A stretch of 64,000 nt of DNA from Streptomyces albipurpureus (GTDB lineage: Bacteria > Actinomycetota > Actinomycetes > Streptomycetales > Streptomycetaceae), in assembly GCF_023701525.1 (NCBI RefSeq), contig NZ_JAMQAW010000041.1, positions 19,680 through 83,679 of the forward strand, read 5' to 3'. Of this stretch, positions 1 to 8,903 are shown one piece after another. Position 1 is the stretch's first letter, and each line of letters starts with the position of its first letter. The notes beneath the pieces are model-generated. The model was not told the DNA's origin, did not search any database, and was given only the letters and a program-made list of their open reading frames with translations. Both the position numbers and the translations under genes were made by a program.

Positions 1-245
1 CCGGTTCCGTCGGCCCCGCACGCCAGGCTTTTCGCCGCCAGGGCGCAGGCCGGGCCTTCGGCCCCGCACCGCCGCCTGCCGCCTCCCCGACCCATGGGTC
101 ATGCACACGTAAATGCTATAGTCCCGCCACTCGCCTGGGGGGGGTGTCTGAACGTCCTGTCTGCCGCGCGTCCATGGCCTGCGGCTCAACGGCGTACGCA
201 CAGGTCTCTCCAAGCCTTCGACCACCGTCCCTGGAGAGGTCCCGC

Positions 246-3200
246 ATGGGCAGACGTGCGCTCGTACGAGGCGCCACCGCCGCCGCCGTTTCCTTCACGC
301 TCGCCGTCGGGCTCGGCCCGCTCTCGGCCGGCAGCGCGCATGGGGGGACGGTCACCGGAGAGGTGGTCGTGCCCGCCAGCACGGCCATGGTTCCCCGAAC
401 GGGCCTGCTGAGCGCGGGATCCTCGGGGTTCCTCCGGTACGAGGAGGGGCGGGGCCAGTTGTGGACGACGTACGACGGTGTCGACACGGTCGTCGATGCC
501 TCGGGCACGGACGCGTACGGCGTCACCAGTGCCGGCGCGGGCTCGGACGTCGTCGCCCGCTACAACAGCTCCACCCGGACCGTGACGCTGCGGAACATGA
601 CGTCCGGCCAAGTCAGCACCGTCGCGCTCCCCGACGGACACTCGTACTACAGCACCCTCGGGTCGACGGTCGTCACAACGGCGGGAGCCCCGGGTACCAA
701 CTCCGTGTGGCATCTGCTGGACGTCCGGACCGACGGTTCCGTCACCGACCGCACGGTGGAAGGCGTTCCTTCCGGCGTCCACCTGTGGCCCGCCACAGGG
801 TTGGGCGACGCGCGCGGACAGGTCGTGCGGTACCGGAAGGGCGACGACGAAGTCACCGGATGGCTCGATGTCGAGCAGGGGCGCTTCACCGCCCTGCCGT
901 ACACCGTGCTGCCGTGGCACTCCATGGTCGCGCTCAGCCCCACCCACCTGGTGTGGTGCTACGACGGCACCCTGCATGTCGCCTCCCGCCAGAACCCGGC
1001 CGCCGCCGTGCGGACCGTTCCGGTCGGCAATATCGCGCAGGTACTGGGCCTGGTCGGGGACACCGTCGTCGTGTCCCGGTACGACTCCGCCCTGGGCCAA
1101 TACGACCTCGACCGCGCGGTCTCTCGGGTGGAAGCCGTCCCTCTCGACGGCTCCGCGCCGCGGACGCTGCTGGCCAGGACGTCACGGCAGGCCGTCGCGA
1201 CTCCGGACGGCGGGCTGCTGGTCGCGGGCGGCGCCGACCCGGACCGCTGGGGCGTCTCCCTCATCGAGGCCGCCGGGGGCGGCGGCGGGGTCACCGTGCG
1301 CCGGATCGCGGACGCGTACCCCAGGCAGACCGCCCACACGGTCTCCCAGCTGACCCTCACCCAGGGACGGTTGACCACCGTCGAGCAGGATCCCGTGGGT
1401 GACTGGACGTATCTCCACACCCGTGAGACCGGAGTGGCCGGCTCCCCCACGGCGGGGGCACGCACCACCCGCGGCCGTATCGCGCCGGAGATCTACTCGT
1501 ACAGTCGTCCTCGTCTGATCGACACCGGCGACGGCCGGACGGTCTTCTCCGGCTACGGCACGAGCGCCGTCCAGCAGCCCCAACTCCTCGGGCCCGCGCA
1601 GTCACTGCCCGGCACCCGGATCGACAGCTCCCGCAGCTTCCAGACCGCGATCGCCGCCAACGGCCGCTTCGCCGCCCTGGCCAGGCCGCACGACAGCAAC
1701 GGCGTGGTGGAGACCCGGATCGTCGACCTCGACACCGGGCGCACGGTGTACACGACGACGGAGACCGTGCGGGCGATGTGGGGCACCACCGTGTGGGTGA
1801 TGTCCGGCAACGACACCGTGGTCCCCGTCGACCTGCTGACCGGGAAGCGGGGCGAGCCGGTGGGGTTCGGACGCGGCTGCCTGCTGAACGACTTCCAGGC
1901 GGTCGGTCGGTGGCTGCTGTGGAACTGCGTGCTCAACTCGGAGGGCCAGGGTGTCTACGACACCGTCACCAAGCGGAACCTGACCCTCGTCTCCGGCTCC
2001 GGCTGGGAACAGGCGCAGCTCGGAGACGGCTTCGTCGCGACGGTCGAGGCCGGCCGGCTGAAGGTGATCGACGTCCGCAGCGGGACGCCGGTGTCGCACA
2101 CCGCCGGGAAGTTCGAGGGGAACGCCTGGGACGTCGACCCGTACACGGGCGTGATCGCCCAGCTCCGCTCCGACAACACCATCCGGCTGACCTCCAGCGA
2201 TGTCCCCGTCTCCGCCCTCGCCCAGCGCGACGCCACCGTCGCCGCCTCGGTGGACGTCAAGGGCGGCGCCGCGCAGTGGAGCCCGAAGTGGTGGCTGAAC
2301 AAGACCGCGGCCTCCTGGAAGCTCGTGATCAACAACAGAGCCGGTACGGCCGTGCGCGCGCTCTCCGGCGGTGTGGCACGCGGTGTGGTGATCCCGGCCT
2401 GGAACGGCAAGGACGACTCCGGCCGGTTGGTGTCCAACGGCGGCTATGACTGGAAGTTGACCGTCACCCCCGCGGACGGGCAGGGCGCGGCACTGACCAG
2501 GACGGGCACGGTCAGGGTCACCGGAGCAGCCGCGGCCCGTCGCGACTTCGTCGGATCGGACGGTTTCGGCGAGCTGATGACGCTGAACGGCTCGGGCGGG
2601 CTGGCGTACCAGTACGGGACGGGGAAGGGAACGTTCACCGGGAGGCGAACGGGCTCCGGGTGGCCGACCACGGTGAAGGCGGTGCCCTTCGGCGACCTGA
2701 GCGGTGACCGGTGCAACGACGTGCTCGTCCGGTTCAGCAGCGGCGCGTTGCGCGCCTACCGGCCCGCGTGTGGGGCCGCGGCGACGCCTTCCACCGCGTA
2801 CACCTCGCTGGGCTCGGGCTGGAACCAGTACGACGTGCTGACCTCGCCCGGGGACATCAGCGGTGACGGCCGGGCGGATCTGATCGCCCGCCGGCCGTCG
2901 ACCGGCGACGTCTACCTCTACAAGGCGACGAGCACGGGCACACTCTCCGCCAGGGTGAAGATCGCGTCCAAGTGGACGGGATACAAGAAGATCCTGGGCG
3001 CGGGCGACCTCAACGGCGACGGTTACGCCGACCTGCTGGCGCAGGACAGGTCGAACGAGCTGTGGCGCTACGACGGAACCGCGACCGGCAAGTTCAAGAG
3101 CCGCGTGAAGGTCTTCAACAACTGGGGCGCGTCGTACAACGTGATCGTCGCCGTCGGCGACATCACCGGCGACGGCAGAGTCGACATCGTCTCCCGCGAC

Positions 3201-3302
3201 ACCTCCGGCACCGTCTGGCGCAACAGCGGCAACGGCAAGGGCTCCTTCGGCGGTCCTACGAGGATCGCCACCGGTTGGCAGGGGTACAAGGGCCTCTTCT
3301 GA
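246..3302 (+). CDS. Secreted FG-GAP/VCBS repeat protein
   Basis: Predicted exported protein of 1018 residues. Residues 1-34 form a signal peptide (MGRRALVRG, then a hydrophobic stretch ending near SAHG). The middle is a long WD/beta-propeller-like region without a motif I can name. At about residues 690-745 there is a FlgD-Ig-like segment (WNGKDDSGRLVSNGGYDW). The C-terminus has four FG-GAP-type calcium-loop repeats of the form GDxxGDxxxDxxxR/D between about residues 815 and 985 (GDLSGDRCND, GDISGDGRAD, GDLNGDGYAD, GDITGDGRVD). The ATG at 246 is preferred over upstream starts because GGAGAGG lies just before it and it gives a clean signal peptide. It is monocistronic with a strong hairpin after the stop. 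FG-GAP repeats are known adhesive or propeller modules; the actual ligand is unknown. Confidence 0.88.
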   Translation: MGRRALVRGATAAAVSFTLAVGLGPLSAGSAHGGTVTGEVVVPASTAMVPRTGLLSAGSSGFLRYEEGRGQLWTTYDGVDTVVDASGTDAYGVTSAGAGSDVVARYNSSTRTVTLRNMTSGQVSTVALPDGHSYYSTLGSTVVTTAGAPGTNSVWHLLDVRTDGSVTDRTVEGVPSGVHLWPATGLGDARGQVVRYRKGDDEVTGWLDVEQGRFTALPYTVLPWHSMVALSPTHLVWCYDGTLHVASRQNPAAAVRTVPVGNIAQVLGLVGDTVVVSRYDSALGQYDLDRAVSRVEAVPLDGSAPRTLLARTSRQAVATPDGGLLVAGGADPDRWGVSLIEAAGGGGGVTVRRIADAYPRQTAHTVSQLTLTQGRLTTVEQDPVGDWTYLHTRETGVAGSPTAGARTTRGRIAPEIYSYSRPRLIDTGDGRTVFSGYGTSAVQQPQLLGPAQSLPGTRIDSSRSFQTAIAANGRFAALARPHDSNGVVETRIVDLDTGRTVYTTTETVRAMWGTTVWVMSGNDTVVPVDLLTGKRGEPVGFGRGCLLNDFQAVGRWLLWNCVLNSEGQGVYDTVTKRNLTLVSGSGWEQAQLGDGFVATVEAGRLKVIDVRSGTPVSHTAGKFEGNAWDVDPYTGVIAQLRSDNTIRLTSSDVPVSALAQRDATVAASVDVKGGAAQWSPKWWLNKTAASWKLVINNRAGTAVRALSGGVARGVVIPAWNGKDDSGRLVSNGGYDWKLTVTPADGQGAALTRTGTVRVTGAAAARRDFVGSDGFGELMTLNGSGGLAYQYGTGKGTFTGRRTGSGWPTTVKAVPFGDLSGDRCNDVLVRFSSGALRAYRPACGAAATPSTAYTSLGSGWNQYDVLTSPGDISGDGRADLIARRPSTGDVYLYKATSTGTLSARVKIASKWTGYKKILGAGDLNGDGYADLLAQDRSNELWRYDGTATGKFKSRVKVFNNWGASYNVIVAVGDITGDGRVDIVSRDTSGTVWRNSGNGKGSFGGPTRIATGWQGYKGLF

Positions 3303-3324
3303 GCCGGCCTTTGCCACTGCCCCG

Positions 3325-3356
3325 CGGGCCCGGACGACGTGATGCGTCCGGGCCCG
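3325..3356 (+). terminator. Hairpin terminator after FG-GAP gene
   Basis: Perfect 12-base-pair inverted repeat (CGGGCCCGGACG and its complement) with an 8-base loop, starting 22 bases after the stop codon. There is no U-tract, which is common for Streptomyces terminators. Confidence 0.8.
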
Positions 3357-3554
3357 TTCCATGCCCCGCATGCCCACGACACCCCGGCCACCGCTGCCCG
3401 CGAACGAACCACGGGTGAATTCCGGATCTGCCCCGGTCCGGGACTCGAACTGCGCATTCCGCTCATTCAGCGCGCAGGGCATGACCTGCGACCAGAACCG
3501 CGGCCCGAGATGGCACGCCGGGAGGTCAGCCAAGCCCGGCGGACCAGCCTTCCC

Positions 3555-3730
3555 GCCCGAGCGGCCTTCCCACCTAACGTGGCGGGCCGGACCGTAGGCG
3601 GCGATGTAGACCATCAGCCGCCAACGCTGCCCCAGAGCGTCGGCAAGCGCGCCGACCTGGGCAGCGGGCACGATGGATGTCGACCGCGGCGCCGCGGACT
3701 CCTTACCCGCCCCTCGATCCGGCACGGGTT
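3555..3730 (-). pseudogene. Remnant of a tyrosine recombinase/integrase
   Basis: In one minus-strand frame the translation at about 3564-3690 reads PAAQVGALADALGQRW followed by RLMVYIAAYGPAR. This closely resembles the start of the catalytic core of actinobacterial tyrosine integrases, where the family reads roughly PAQVxALAdAxxxRyRxxVxlaAYtGLRxGELaxLRRxDVD. Homology stops where the catalytic Arg-box ELAGLRR should follow; here it continues as HVRWEGRSGG, and no H-x-x-R or Tyr box follows. Neither the N-terminal nor C-terminal domain is present. I read it as the scar of an integrated element, not a working gene. The remainder of 3357-3915 holds no other gene I can support. Confidence 0.5.
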
Positions 3731-3915
3731 GCGACGGATCAGCCCGTCCTCCGTCGCAACCCGTGACCACGGCAGCCCCACTGTCGACGAACGGACCGCT
3801 GAACGCCAGTAGGTTCGGCCGCTGGGATTCCGAAGCCTGGCCCGCCAGGCAGCGATCAGAGTCCTGAGGCGGTGTGGCGGGTTCGAATGCGACGAAACAG
3901 CGCCAGGTCAGATAC

Positions 3916-5196
3916 CTACCGAAGCACACCAGCCGCCCGAGCGGCCGTCAGCCAGTCCGGGAACTCCTTCATGAGGCGATCGTAGAGATCAGCGTCTGGG
4001 CGCTTGGCGGGGTGCTGGCCGGCGCCGAAGTAGCCCGCGTTGTCGATGGTTCTACCAGTGAGGGTGTCGAGGCTTCGGAGGAAACGAAGATCCCGGCTCA
4101 TTCCGAACCCGATGAACTGCCAGAAGATCGGCAGGGAACTGGACTGTCGCAGAAGCTCCCTTGTTTCCTTGCGGTCGAACGGATCCCCGTCCGTCTGGAA
4201 GATCACAAAGGCGGGGTCGGTGGACCGACTGGCTCGATAGTGATCGATGACGGCCCGCATGGCTGGCGCATAGCTCGTGCCGCCCCAGTCCAGGGATCGG
4301 TGGAGGGAGTCAATGCGTCCCTGGTAGTCGTGCAGGCTGATGTTGGTGACCAGGTCGACACGGTGGGAGAAGAACACAAGCGGCACAGTGCCATCGTCAT
4401 CGAGGTTGGCGGACAGTCCCAGCGCTTGCTCCGCCAGGTGCTGCATCGTTCCGTTGTCGTAGAACCATCCCATGCTGCCGGAATGGTCGAGCACGAGGTA
4501 GACCGCCGCCCGTTGGCCCATGACGTGATGCTTCACAAGGGAGACATGAGCCGCCTTGTAGAGGTTCACCAGCCCGGGTGCCGACCTCTGGACCTTGTCC
4601 AGGCTGATGGCTGGCCCTGAAACCGGACCGGTCTGCGTTGGGGTCGGGGATGCGGATGGGGATGGGGATGCGGATGGGGCAGGATCCTGAGGATCGGTAC
4701 CGTCGTCATCGATGACGACACCGAAGTCGGTGGCCAGGCCCGCCAGGCCGGTGGCCCACCCCTGACCGACCGCACGAACCTTCCATGCCCCGGCTCGTCG
4801 ATAGATCTCCACCAGGATCACGGCCGATTCCTGGTGCGCGAAGGGCTCGGGAACGAAACCGACCTGAGCGCCACCGCATTGAACCCGCACTCCCAGAGTG
4901 CTCCCCGCGTCAAAGTACGCGGGGGCCAGTTGAGGGTCCGCACAGGCGACGATCACCATGCGGTCCACCGTCGCGGGTACCGCGGCCAGGTCGGCGCGTA
5001 CTACCTGCCCAAAGAGGCTGACTCCGTCCTGCGATGGATGGTTGTAGAAGACCAGATCCTCATCGCCGCGCACCTTGCCCTCTGGTGTCAGCAGCACGGC
5101 GCAGACATCGATTTGAGTACCCGTCGATGTGAGAGTGACCTCGCAGAGCTCCGTGGGCAGTGGTGTGTTTCCGCCCTTGGTGAGCACGGTAGTCAT
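3916..5196 (-). CDS. TerD-domain / vWA-domain protein
   Basis: 426 residues. Residues 1 to about 165 are a TerD (tellurium-resistance/stress) domain: MTTVLTKGGN start, DLVFYNHP, GVSLFGQ, and the AxxYFDAGS and EIYRRAGAWKVRAVGQGW segments typical of the family. A Ser/Pro linker around 175-190 (ASPSPSASPTPTQ) is encoded by a short tandem DNA repeat. Residues about 228-400 are a von Willebrand A domain with an intact MIDAS: DHSGS at 236-240, Thr306 (GGTSYAP) and Asp335 (TDGD). Start at 5196 is chosen for the GGAGGGG just upstream; longer frames lack an RBS. TerD proteins bind calcium and act with vWA partners in stress or phage-response modules; here both are fused. No other ter gene is adjacent, so the role is inferred only. 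Confidence 0.88.
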   Translation of the reverse strand: MTTVLTKGGNTPLPTELCEVTLTSTGTQIDVCAVLLTPEGKVRGDEDLVFYNHPSQDGVSLFGQVVRADLAAVPATVDRMVIVACADPQLAPAYFDAGSTLGVRVQCGGAQVGFVPEPFAHQESAVILVEIYRRAGAWKVRAVGQGWATGLAGLATDFGVVIDDDGTDPQDPAPSASPSPSASPTPTQTGPVSGPAISLDKVQRSAPGLVNLYKAAHVSLVKHHVMGQRAAVYLVLDHSGSMGWFYDNGTMQHLAEQALGLSANLDDDGTVPLVFFSHRVDLVTNISLHDYQGRIDSLHRSLDWGGTSYAPAMRAVIDHYRASRSTDPAFVIFQTDGDPFDRKETRELLRQSSSLPIFWQFIGFGMSRDLRFLRSLDTLTGRTIDNAGYFGAGQHPAKRPDADLYDRLMKEFPDWLTAARAAGVLR

Positions 5197-5893
5197 GGCT
5201 GGCCCCCCTTCCAGAAGAGGCAACATAGCCCCCGAAAGGCGCATGCGCCAAGCCTCACCCAACGCGGCTCCGGTCGCCGGACCGCACTCCCGACCCCTGG
5301 GGTCTCACCCCCGCGCACAACCCCACGACCCATGTCCACAACCCTCTTACCTGGACCGCCCCGTTGGGATTGGCGCCCTATCGGCCCGGCCCGTCACAAG
5401 GGGGTCTCCGGAGGGTTTCGACACGGCCAGCAGGATGCTGCGGGAGAGGGCCGGTCACCTTGGCGACGATATCGTTGTGCAGGGCAGCCGCGCCGGGGGA
5501 ACCGCTCGCCCCGACTCCCGGCATCGACTTCGCGATCCGCGTCGACTCCCAGAAGTTCGATGGGCTGATCGGTGAGAGATCCGGCTTCCCCAACCCCGAC
5601 AGCGCGAAAGAGAGAACGATGCTCCACGCCATGGAGACAGGGAAGATCCAGGCAGGTGAAGCCGGACTACGCGGCTTGCGGGCGGAAGGGAACTCGCTTC
5701 CACCATCCATGTGGTCGTCACCAGCGCATGGATGAGAACGGTGCGGGAGCGCGCTGCCTCACGGCCGCTATCAGCCCGGGAGGTTTGACGAGGGATCTCC
5801 CGTCGCTCCGCTTCGCCCCGAGTACCACCGCGGGCGGCCTGCCAGCGACCGGGTGAAGGTGGCCGACGGGGCGCGGGAGCGGGAGCAACAAGG
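5197..5893. other. Long intergenic region, no supported gene
   Basis: About 700 bases. A plus-strand frame ending at 5735 has a locally protein-like stretch (GIDFAIRVDSQKFDGLIGER at about 5522-5579), but it lacks an RBS, a plausible start and a recognisable family. It may be a gene remnant. Otherwise I see nothing here. Confidence 0.4.
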
Positions 5894-5934
5894 CCGCAGA
5901 CCCGTACGGGTAACGGCCCCGTGCGGGTCTGCGG
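5894..5934 (-). terminator. Hairpin terminator of the S8 protease gene
   Basis: Stem of 17 pairs (CCGCAGACCCGTACGGG against CCCGTGCGGGTCTGCGG, one G-T pair) with a 7-base loop. It lies 11 bases beyond the stop of the minus-strand protease gene. Confidence 0.82.
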
Positions 5935-5945
5935 TCGTCATGTCG

Positions 5946-7157
5946 TTATGGGACGAGCCTCAGCAGTTTGTTGGGGGAGCCGGCTCCGATGGCCGTGAGG
6001 ACATTGGGGGTGGCACCGTTGACGAGTGCCGTCGCCACGGCCGCCGGGGAAGCACCGGGGTGATTGGTCAGATAGATCGCGGCAGCGCCGGAGACATGGG
6101 GCGCGGCGAAGGAGGTGCCGTTGCCGGTGTAGGTAGCGGTGTCGGAGTTGTTCCAGCCGGCTGTGATGGCCGAGCCGGGCGCGAAGATATCGACGATCGG
6201 GCCGTGGTTGGAGTAGGTGGCCTTGGCGTCGGTCCTGGTCGTGGCGCCGACGGTGATCGCGGTGGTCACCCGGGCCGGGGAGTAACCGGACGCCGGTGCG
6301 CCCGAGTTGCCGGCCGCGATGGAGTACGTGACTCCAGAGGCGATCGACCGCCGGACGGCGTTGTCCAGTGTGGGGCTGGGCCCTCCGCCGAGGGAGACGT
6401 TCGCGACGGAGGAGGCCACATGGTTGGCGGTGATCCAGTCGACGCCGGCGATGACGCCGGCCGTGGTACCGGAGCCGGTGTTGCCGAGGACGCGCACGGC
6501 GACGATCTTGGCCTTCTTCGCCACGCCCCAGGTGGTCCCGGCGGCGGTGGTGGCGACATGGGTGCCGTGCCCGTAACCGTCCTGGGCGATGGGGTCGTTG
6601 TCGATGAAGTCGTAGCCGTTGAAGGCACGGCCGGCGATGTCCTGGTGGGTGATGCGGACCCCGGTGTCGAGGACGTAGATGGTCGTGTTGATGCCAGCCG
6701 AGTCCGGATAGGTGTACGTACCGTTCAGCGGGAGGTTCGCCTGGTCGATCCGGTCCAGGCCCCAGGGCGCGTTGTACTGGGTGGCGGTCGAGTGGACCTT
6801 CTGGTCCTGCTCGACCGAGGCGACCGCCGGGTCGGCGGCGAGCCGCTTGGCCTCGGCGCTGCTGAGCGTGGCGGCGTAACCGTTCAACGCCGCGGTGTAG
6901 GTGCGCTTGATCTGGCCGCCGTAGCCGGCTATCAGTTGCTTGCCGCGGGCCGTGGCCGCCGTGAATCCAGCGGTCTGCTTCAGCGTGACGATATAGCTTC
7001 CGGGCACCGCGCCCGCTGCTCCGGCCTGCAGGATTCTGCCCTCGGGCTGGGCTGCCTGGGCGGGTAAGACCGCGCCCGCTCCGACTGCCAACGCCGTAGT
7101 CGCCACGGTGGCAATCGCTACGGCGATCCGCCGCTTGGTGTTGCGCACTGCTGCCAT
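5946..7157 (-). CDS. Secreted subtilisin-like serine protease (S8) with I9 propeptide
   Basis: 403 residues, the usual length for Streptomyces alkaline serine proteases. Residues 1-36 are a signal peptide (KRR followed by an Ala/Val-rich core and PAQA). Residues about 54-122 are an inhibitor I9 propeptide (SYIVTLK ... VASVEQDQ), expected to be removed autocatalytically. The catalytic domain carries Asp164 in VLDTGV, His197 in GHGTHVA, oxyanion Asn284 in AAGNSG and Ser349 in GTSFAAPHVSG, so all active-site residues are intact. The start at 7157 is selected by GAGGAGG eight bases upstream. It is a single-gene unit with its own terminator. Likely an extracellular endopeptidase. Confidence 0.95.
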   Translation of the reverse strand: MAAVRNTKRRIAVAIATVATTALAVGAGAVLPAQAAQPEGRILQAGAAGAVPGSYIVTLKQTAGFTAATARGKQLIAGYGGQIKRTYTAALNGYAATLSSAEAKRLAADPAVASVEQDQKVHSTATQYNAPWGLDRIDQANLPLNGTYTYPDSAGINTTIYVLDTGVRITHQDIAGRAFNGYDFIDNDPIAQDGYGHGTHVATTAAGTTWGVAKKAKIVAVRVLGNTGSGTTAGVIAGVDWITANHVASSVANVSLGGGPSPTLDNAVRRSIASGVTYSIAAGNSGAPASGYSPARVTTAITVGATTRTDAKATYSNHGPIVDIFAPGSAITAGWNNSDTATYTGNGTSFAAPHVSGAAAIYLTNHPGASPAAVATALVNGATPNVLTAIGAGSPNKLLRLVP

Positions 7158-7554
7158 CGAGTGGTCCTCCTCGAACGGTGGCGCGCCAGGAGTACACGCG
7201 CCCGCTGGGTGCGGCGTACGGGGTCTGTACGCCGCAACTGACGATGGCGCGACGCTTTCGGGCAGGGCAAGCATGTGGCGGATGTTGCCATGCCCACGAC
7301 ACAAAGCCATGTGTCTGCCAACTCGGCTTCACACAAGGCAACATGACCGTCGTCTCGCGTGCACGAACCATCGGTCCAGGGGCACGGCCCGAGGACCGCG
7401 GGAACGGGGGCCTTCCCGGCCCCTGCTCGCCCTGAGGCTGCCGATAGGACGCCCCTTCAAGGAGCGGGTCAGCTTCGTACGCGCTCAGCGCGGCGCGAAC
7501 CTGATGCCGCCCGCCTCATCCAGCACACCTCGGTAGTGCACCTGGTAAACGCCC
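7158..7554. other. Intergenic, promoter region of the protease gene
   Basis: About 400 bases between the protease gene and the JetD-like remnant. It should contain the protease promoter on the minus strand. I see no gene, repeat or clear operator. Confidence 0.4.
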
Positions 7555-7920
7555 CTATACGGCCGCGTCAGCGAGGTCGCCGGCAGCCACCACCAGGTCG
7601 TCGAGAAGCGAGTCGGCCACTGTCTCTTCGACGACGGCCATGCCGCGCTCTGCCATGGAGGAGGTCAGGACCGGATCCCATGGGGCCTTGGTGATCCTTC
7701 CGAGGGGAGGGCCATGAGGGGTGTGGGCGAGTGCCGCGAGATAGTCGCCGGCCGCCATCCGCCAGGGGACGGCGGGCGTCTTGTCCATGACGTAGGCGGC
7801 GATGCGTATGCCCTCGCCGTCGAAGTCGCCGTGGTAGCGCAGCGTGGCTCCTTGCTCGGCGAGCGCGCGCAGCAGCTGGATGACCGCGCTGTTGGGCCAG
7901 CCCGATGTACAGACCAGGGG
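7555..7920 (-). pseudogene. C-terminal fragment of a DUF2399/TIGR02679 (JetD-like) protein
   Basis: The minus-strand translation holds a compact match to the C-terminal Toprim-like part of DUF2399/TIGR02679 proteins: LVCTSGWPNSAVIQLLRAL, then LRYHGDFDGEGIRIAAYV (HGDFD is the metal-binding signature), PWRMAAGDYLAAL, and a final MAERGMAVVEETVADSLLDDL. Similarity begins near 7917. The preceding residues in frame, up to a possible start at 8040, look random and have no RBS, and the roughly 250-residue N-terminal part is missing. TIGR02679 is encoded with TIGR02677, TIGR02678 and the SMC-like TIGR02680 in Wadjet-type plasmid-defence operons. None of those partners is nearby, so this looks like a deletion remnant. 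Confidence 0.72.
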
Positions 7921-8088
7921 TGGGCAATGAGGACCGAAACGGCGTAGGTACTCGGGGTGGGCAGGGTGGCCCGCGGGTCTCTGGGTCGAGGCGGGTACGG
8001 GTGCACTTCTCGCCGGGGAGGCACCCGCCACGGCGCCCAAACAACGGGCGCTCTTCAGAGCATCCAGGAAGAGGAGGACACTGCTCGT

Positions 8089-8334
8089 ATGACCCTACCC
8101 AAAACGCATCATTGCTCAGCCTGCTCGGACGGTGCCGCCACGGAGACAGTCGTTCATGAAGACCTGGTCGTCGGAGCACCCCTGTCCATGGAAGATCTCA
8201 CCGACGCGGAGCGCCTCGATCGGTTCGCTCGTAAGTACGCCCACGACGGTTGCCAGGTCAAAGAGGTCAGGCGGGTCACACAGGACAGCTTGAGCGGCTA
8301 TGCCTGGTCCGTTCGTTTCACCGAGAGTCCGTGA
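8089..8334 (+). CDS. Small hypothetical protein, 81 residues
   Basis: Short acidic protein (MTLPKTHHCSAC start) with one CxxC near the N-terminus and a fairly polar remainder ending SVRFTESP. GAGGAGG lies about a dozen bases upstream of the ATG at 8089, and codon positions look actinobacterial. I do not recognise a family. It lies between the JetD-like remnant and the peptide-modification operon, facing the latter. It could be a cargo remnant of the same accessory insertion. Confidence 0.5.
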   Translation: MTLPKTHHCSACSDGAATETVVHEDLVVGAPLSMEDLTDAERLDRFARKYAHDGCQVKEVRRVTQDSLSGYAWSVRFTESP

Positions 8335-8635
8335 CGCGTTGATCACCGGGCAGCTCCGGGAAGAGCGCCGCGAGGAGGAGCCTGGCCGATGAACCCTCGC
8401 TTCGTGTAGTGGACGCGAGAGCGTGTCTCGCCGGGCGGGAGCCTTGCGTGTCACGCCCTCTTCATGGGCCGACGTGCACCGCTGGCACCAGCGGCGATGG
8501 TCGAACGCGGAAGTGGATACCCCAGCGCAGCCGACCCGGGGTGCTCGTGCGCGTCAGTCTGAGGGCGCCCATGGAACTCAGTCCAAGAGCGCTCCGTGCC
8601 CACGCCCGTACGGAGCACGGGGGCGAAACGGGCCA

Positions 8636-8666
8636 CCCGCGGCGCACGGGACTGACCCGCCGCGGG
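8636..8666 (-). terminator. Possible terminator of the RiPP operon
   Basis: Nine-base perfect stem (CCCGCGGCG / CGCCGCGGG) with a 13-base loop, 31 bases beyond the ferredoxin stop in the direction of transcription. No U-tract. The rest of 8335-8667 holds no gene I can support. Confidence 0.5.
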
Positions 8667-8667
8667 C

Positions 8668-8710
8668 CAGACGGCCGGGGGTCAGACGGCCGGGGGTCAG
8701 ACGGCCGGGG
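8668..8710. repeat. 15-base tandem repeat, about 3 copies
   Basis: Unit CAGACGGCCGGGGGT repeated at 8668, 8683 and (truncated) 8698. The last copy covers the final codons and stop of the ferredoxin gene, so each copy carries a stop codon in that frame. Probably slippage-generated. Confidence 0.85.
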
Positions 8711-8897
8711 CGTTGATGGTGATCGCCTCCACGGGGCACACGGCCGCAGCGTCCTCGACCCGCTCGTCCGGCGCGCCCGCGTCTTCGCGAAGTCGGGAGC
8801 GGCGGTCGGCGTCGAGGGCGAAGTGGCCTGGAGCGGTTGCCGCGCACAGGCCGGAGCCGATGCAGAGGGCTCGGTCGAGTTCGATGCGTTCGGTCAT
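8697..8897 (-). CDS. Ferredoxin, [3Fe-4S]-type, P450 partner
   Basis: 66 residues, the standard size for the small Streptomyces ferredoxins found next to P450 genes. It starts MTERIELD and carries CIGSGLC (Cys12, Cys18) and a distal CPVEAI (Cys54); the residue where a fourth cluster Cys would sit is Ala, which fits a [3Fe-4S] cluster. The last residues (INAPAV) are Ala-rich. It lies six bases after the P450 stop, so it is almost certainly co-transcribed and serves as electron donor to that P450. It is the last gene of the minus-strand peptide-modification operon. Confidence 0.93.
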   Translation of the reverse strand: MTERIELDRALCIGSGLCAATAPGHFALDADRRSRLREDAGAPDERVEDAAAVCPVEAITINAPAV

Positions 8898-8903
8898 CGG
8901 ACC

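Noticed and set aside
3430..3462. tRNA-like T-arm element GTTCGAGTCCCGGAC on the minus strand
   Set aside because: The T-stem does not pair and no acceptor, D-arm or anticodon arm surrounds it. At most an att-site remnant.
1602..3929. 775-codon minus-strand open frame opposite the FG-GAP gene
   Set aside because: High-GC shadow of the real plus-strand gene: no RBS, no domain, random composition. Only the short segment at 3564-3690, beyond the FG-GAP gene, carries homology.
5364..5735. 123-codon plus-strand frame in the 5.2-5.9 kb gap
   Set aside because: Only a short part looks protein-like, no RBS or family; mentioned under the intergenic feature instead.
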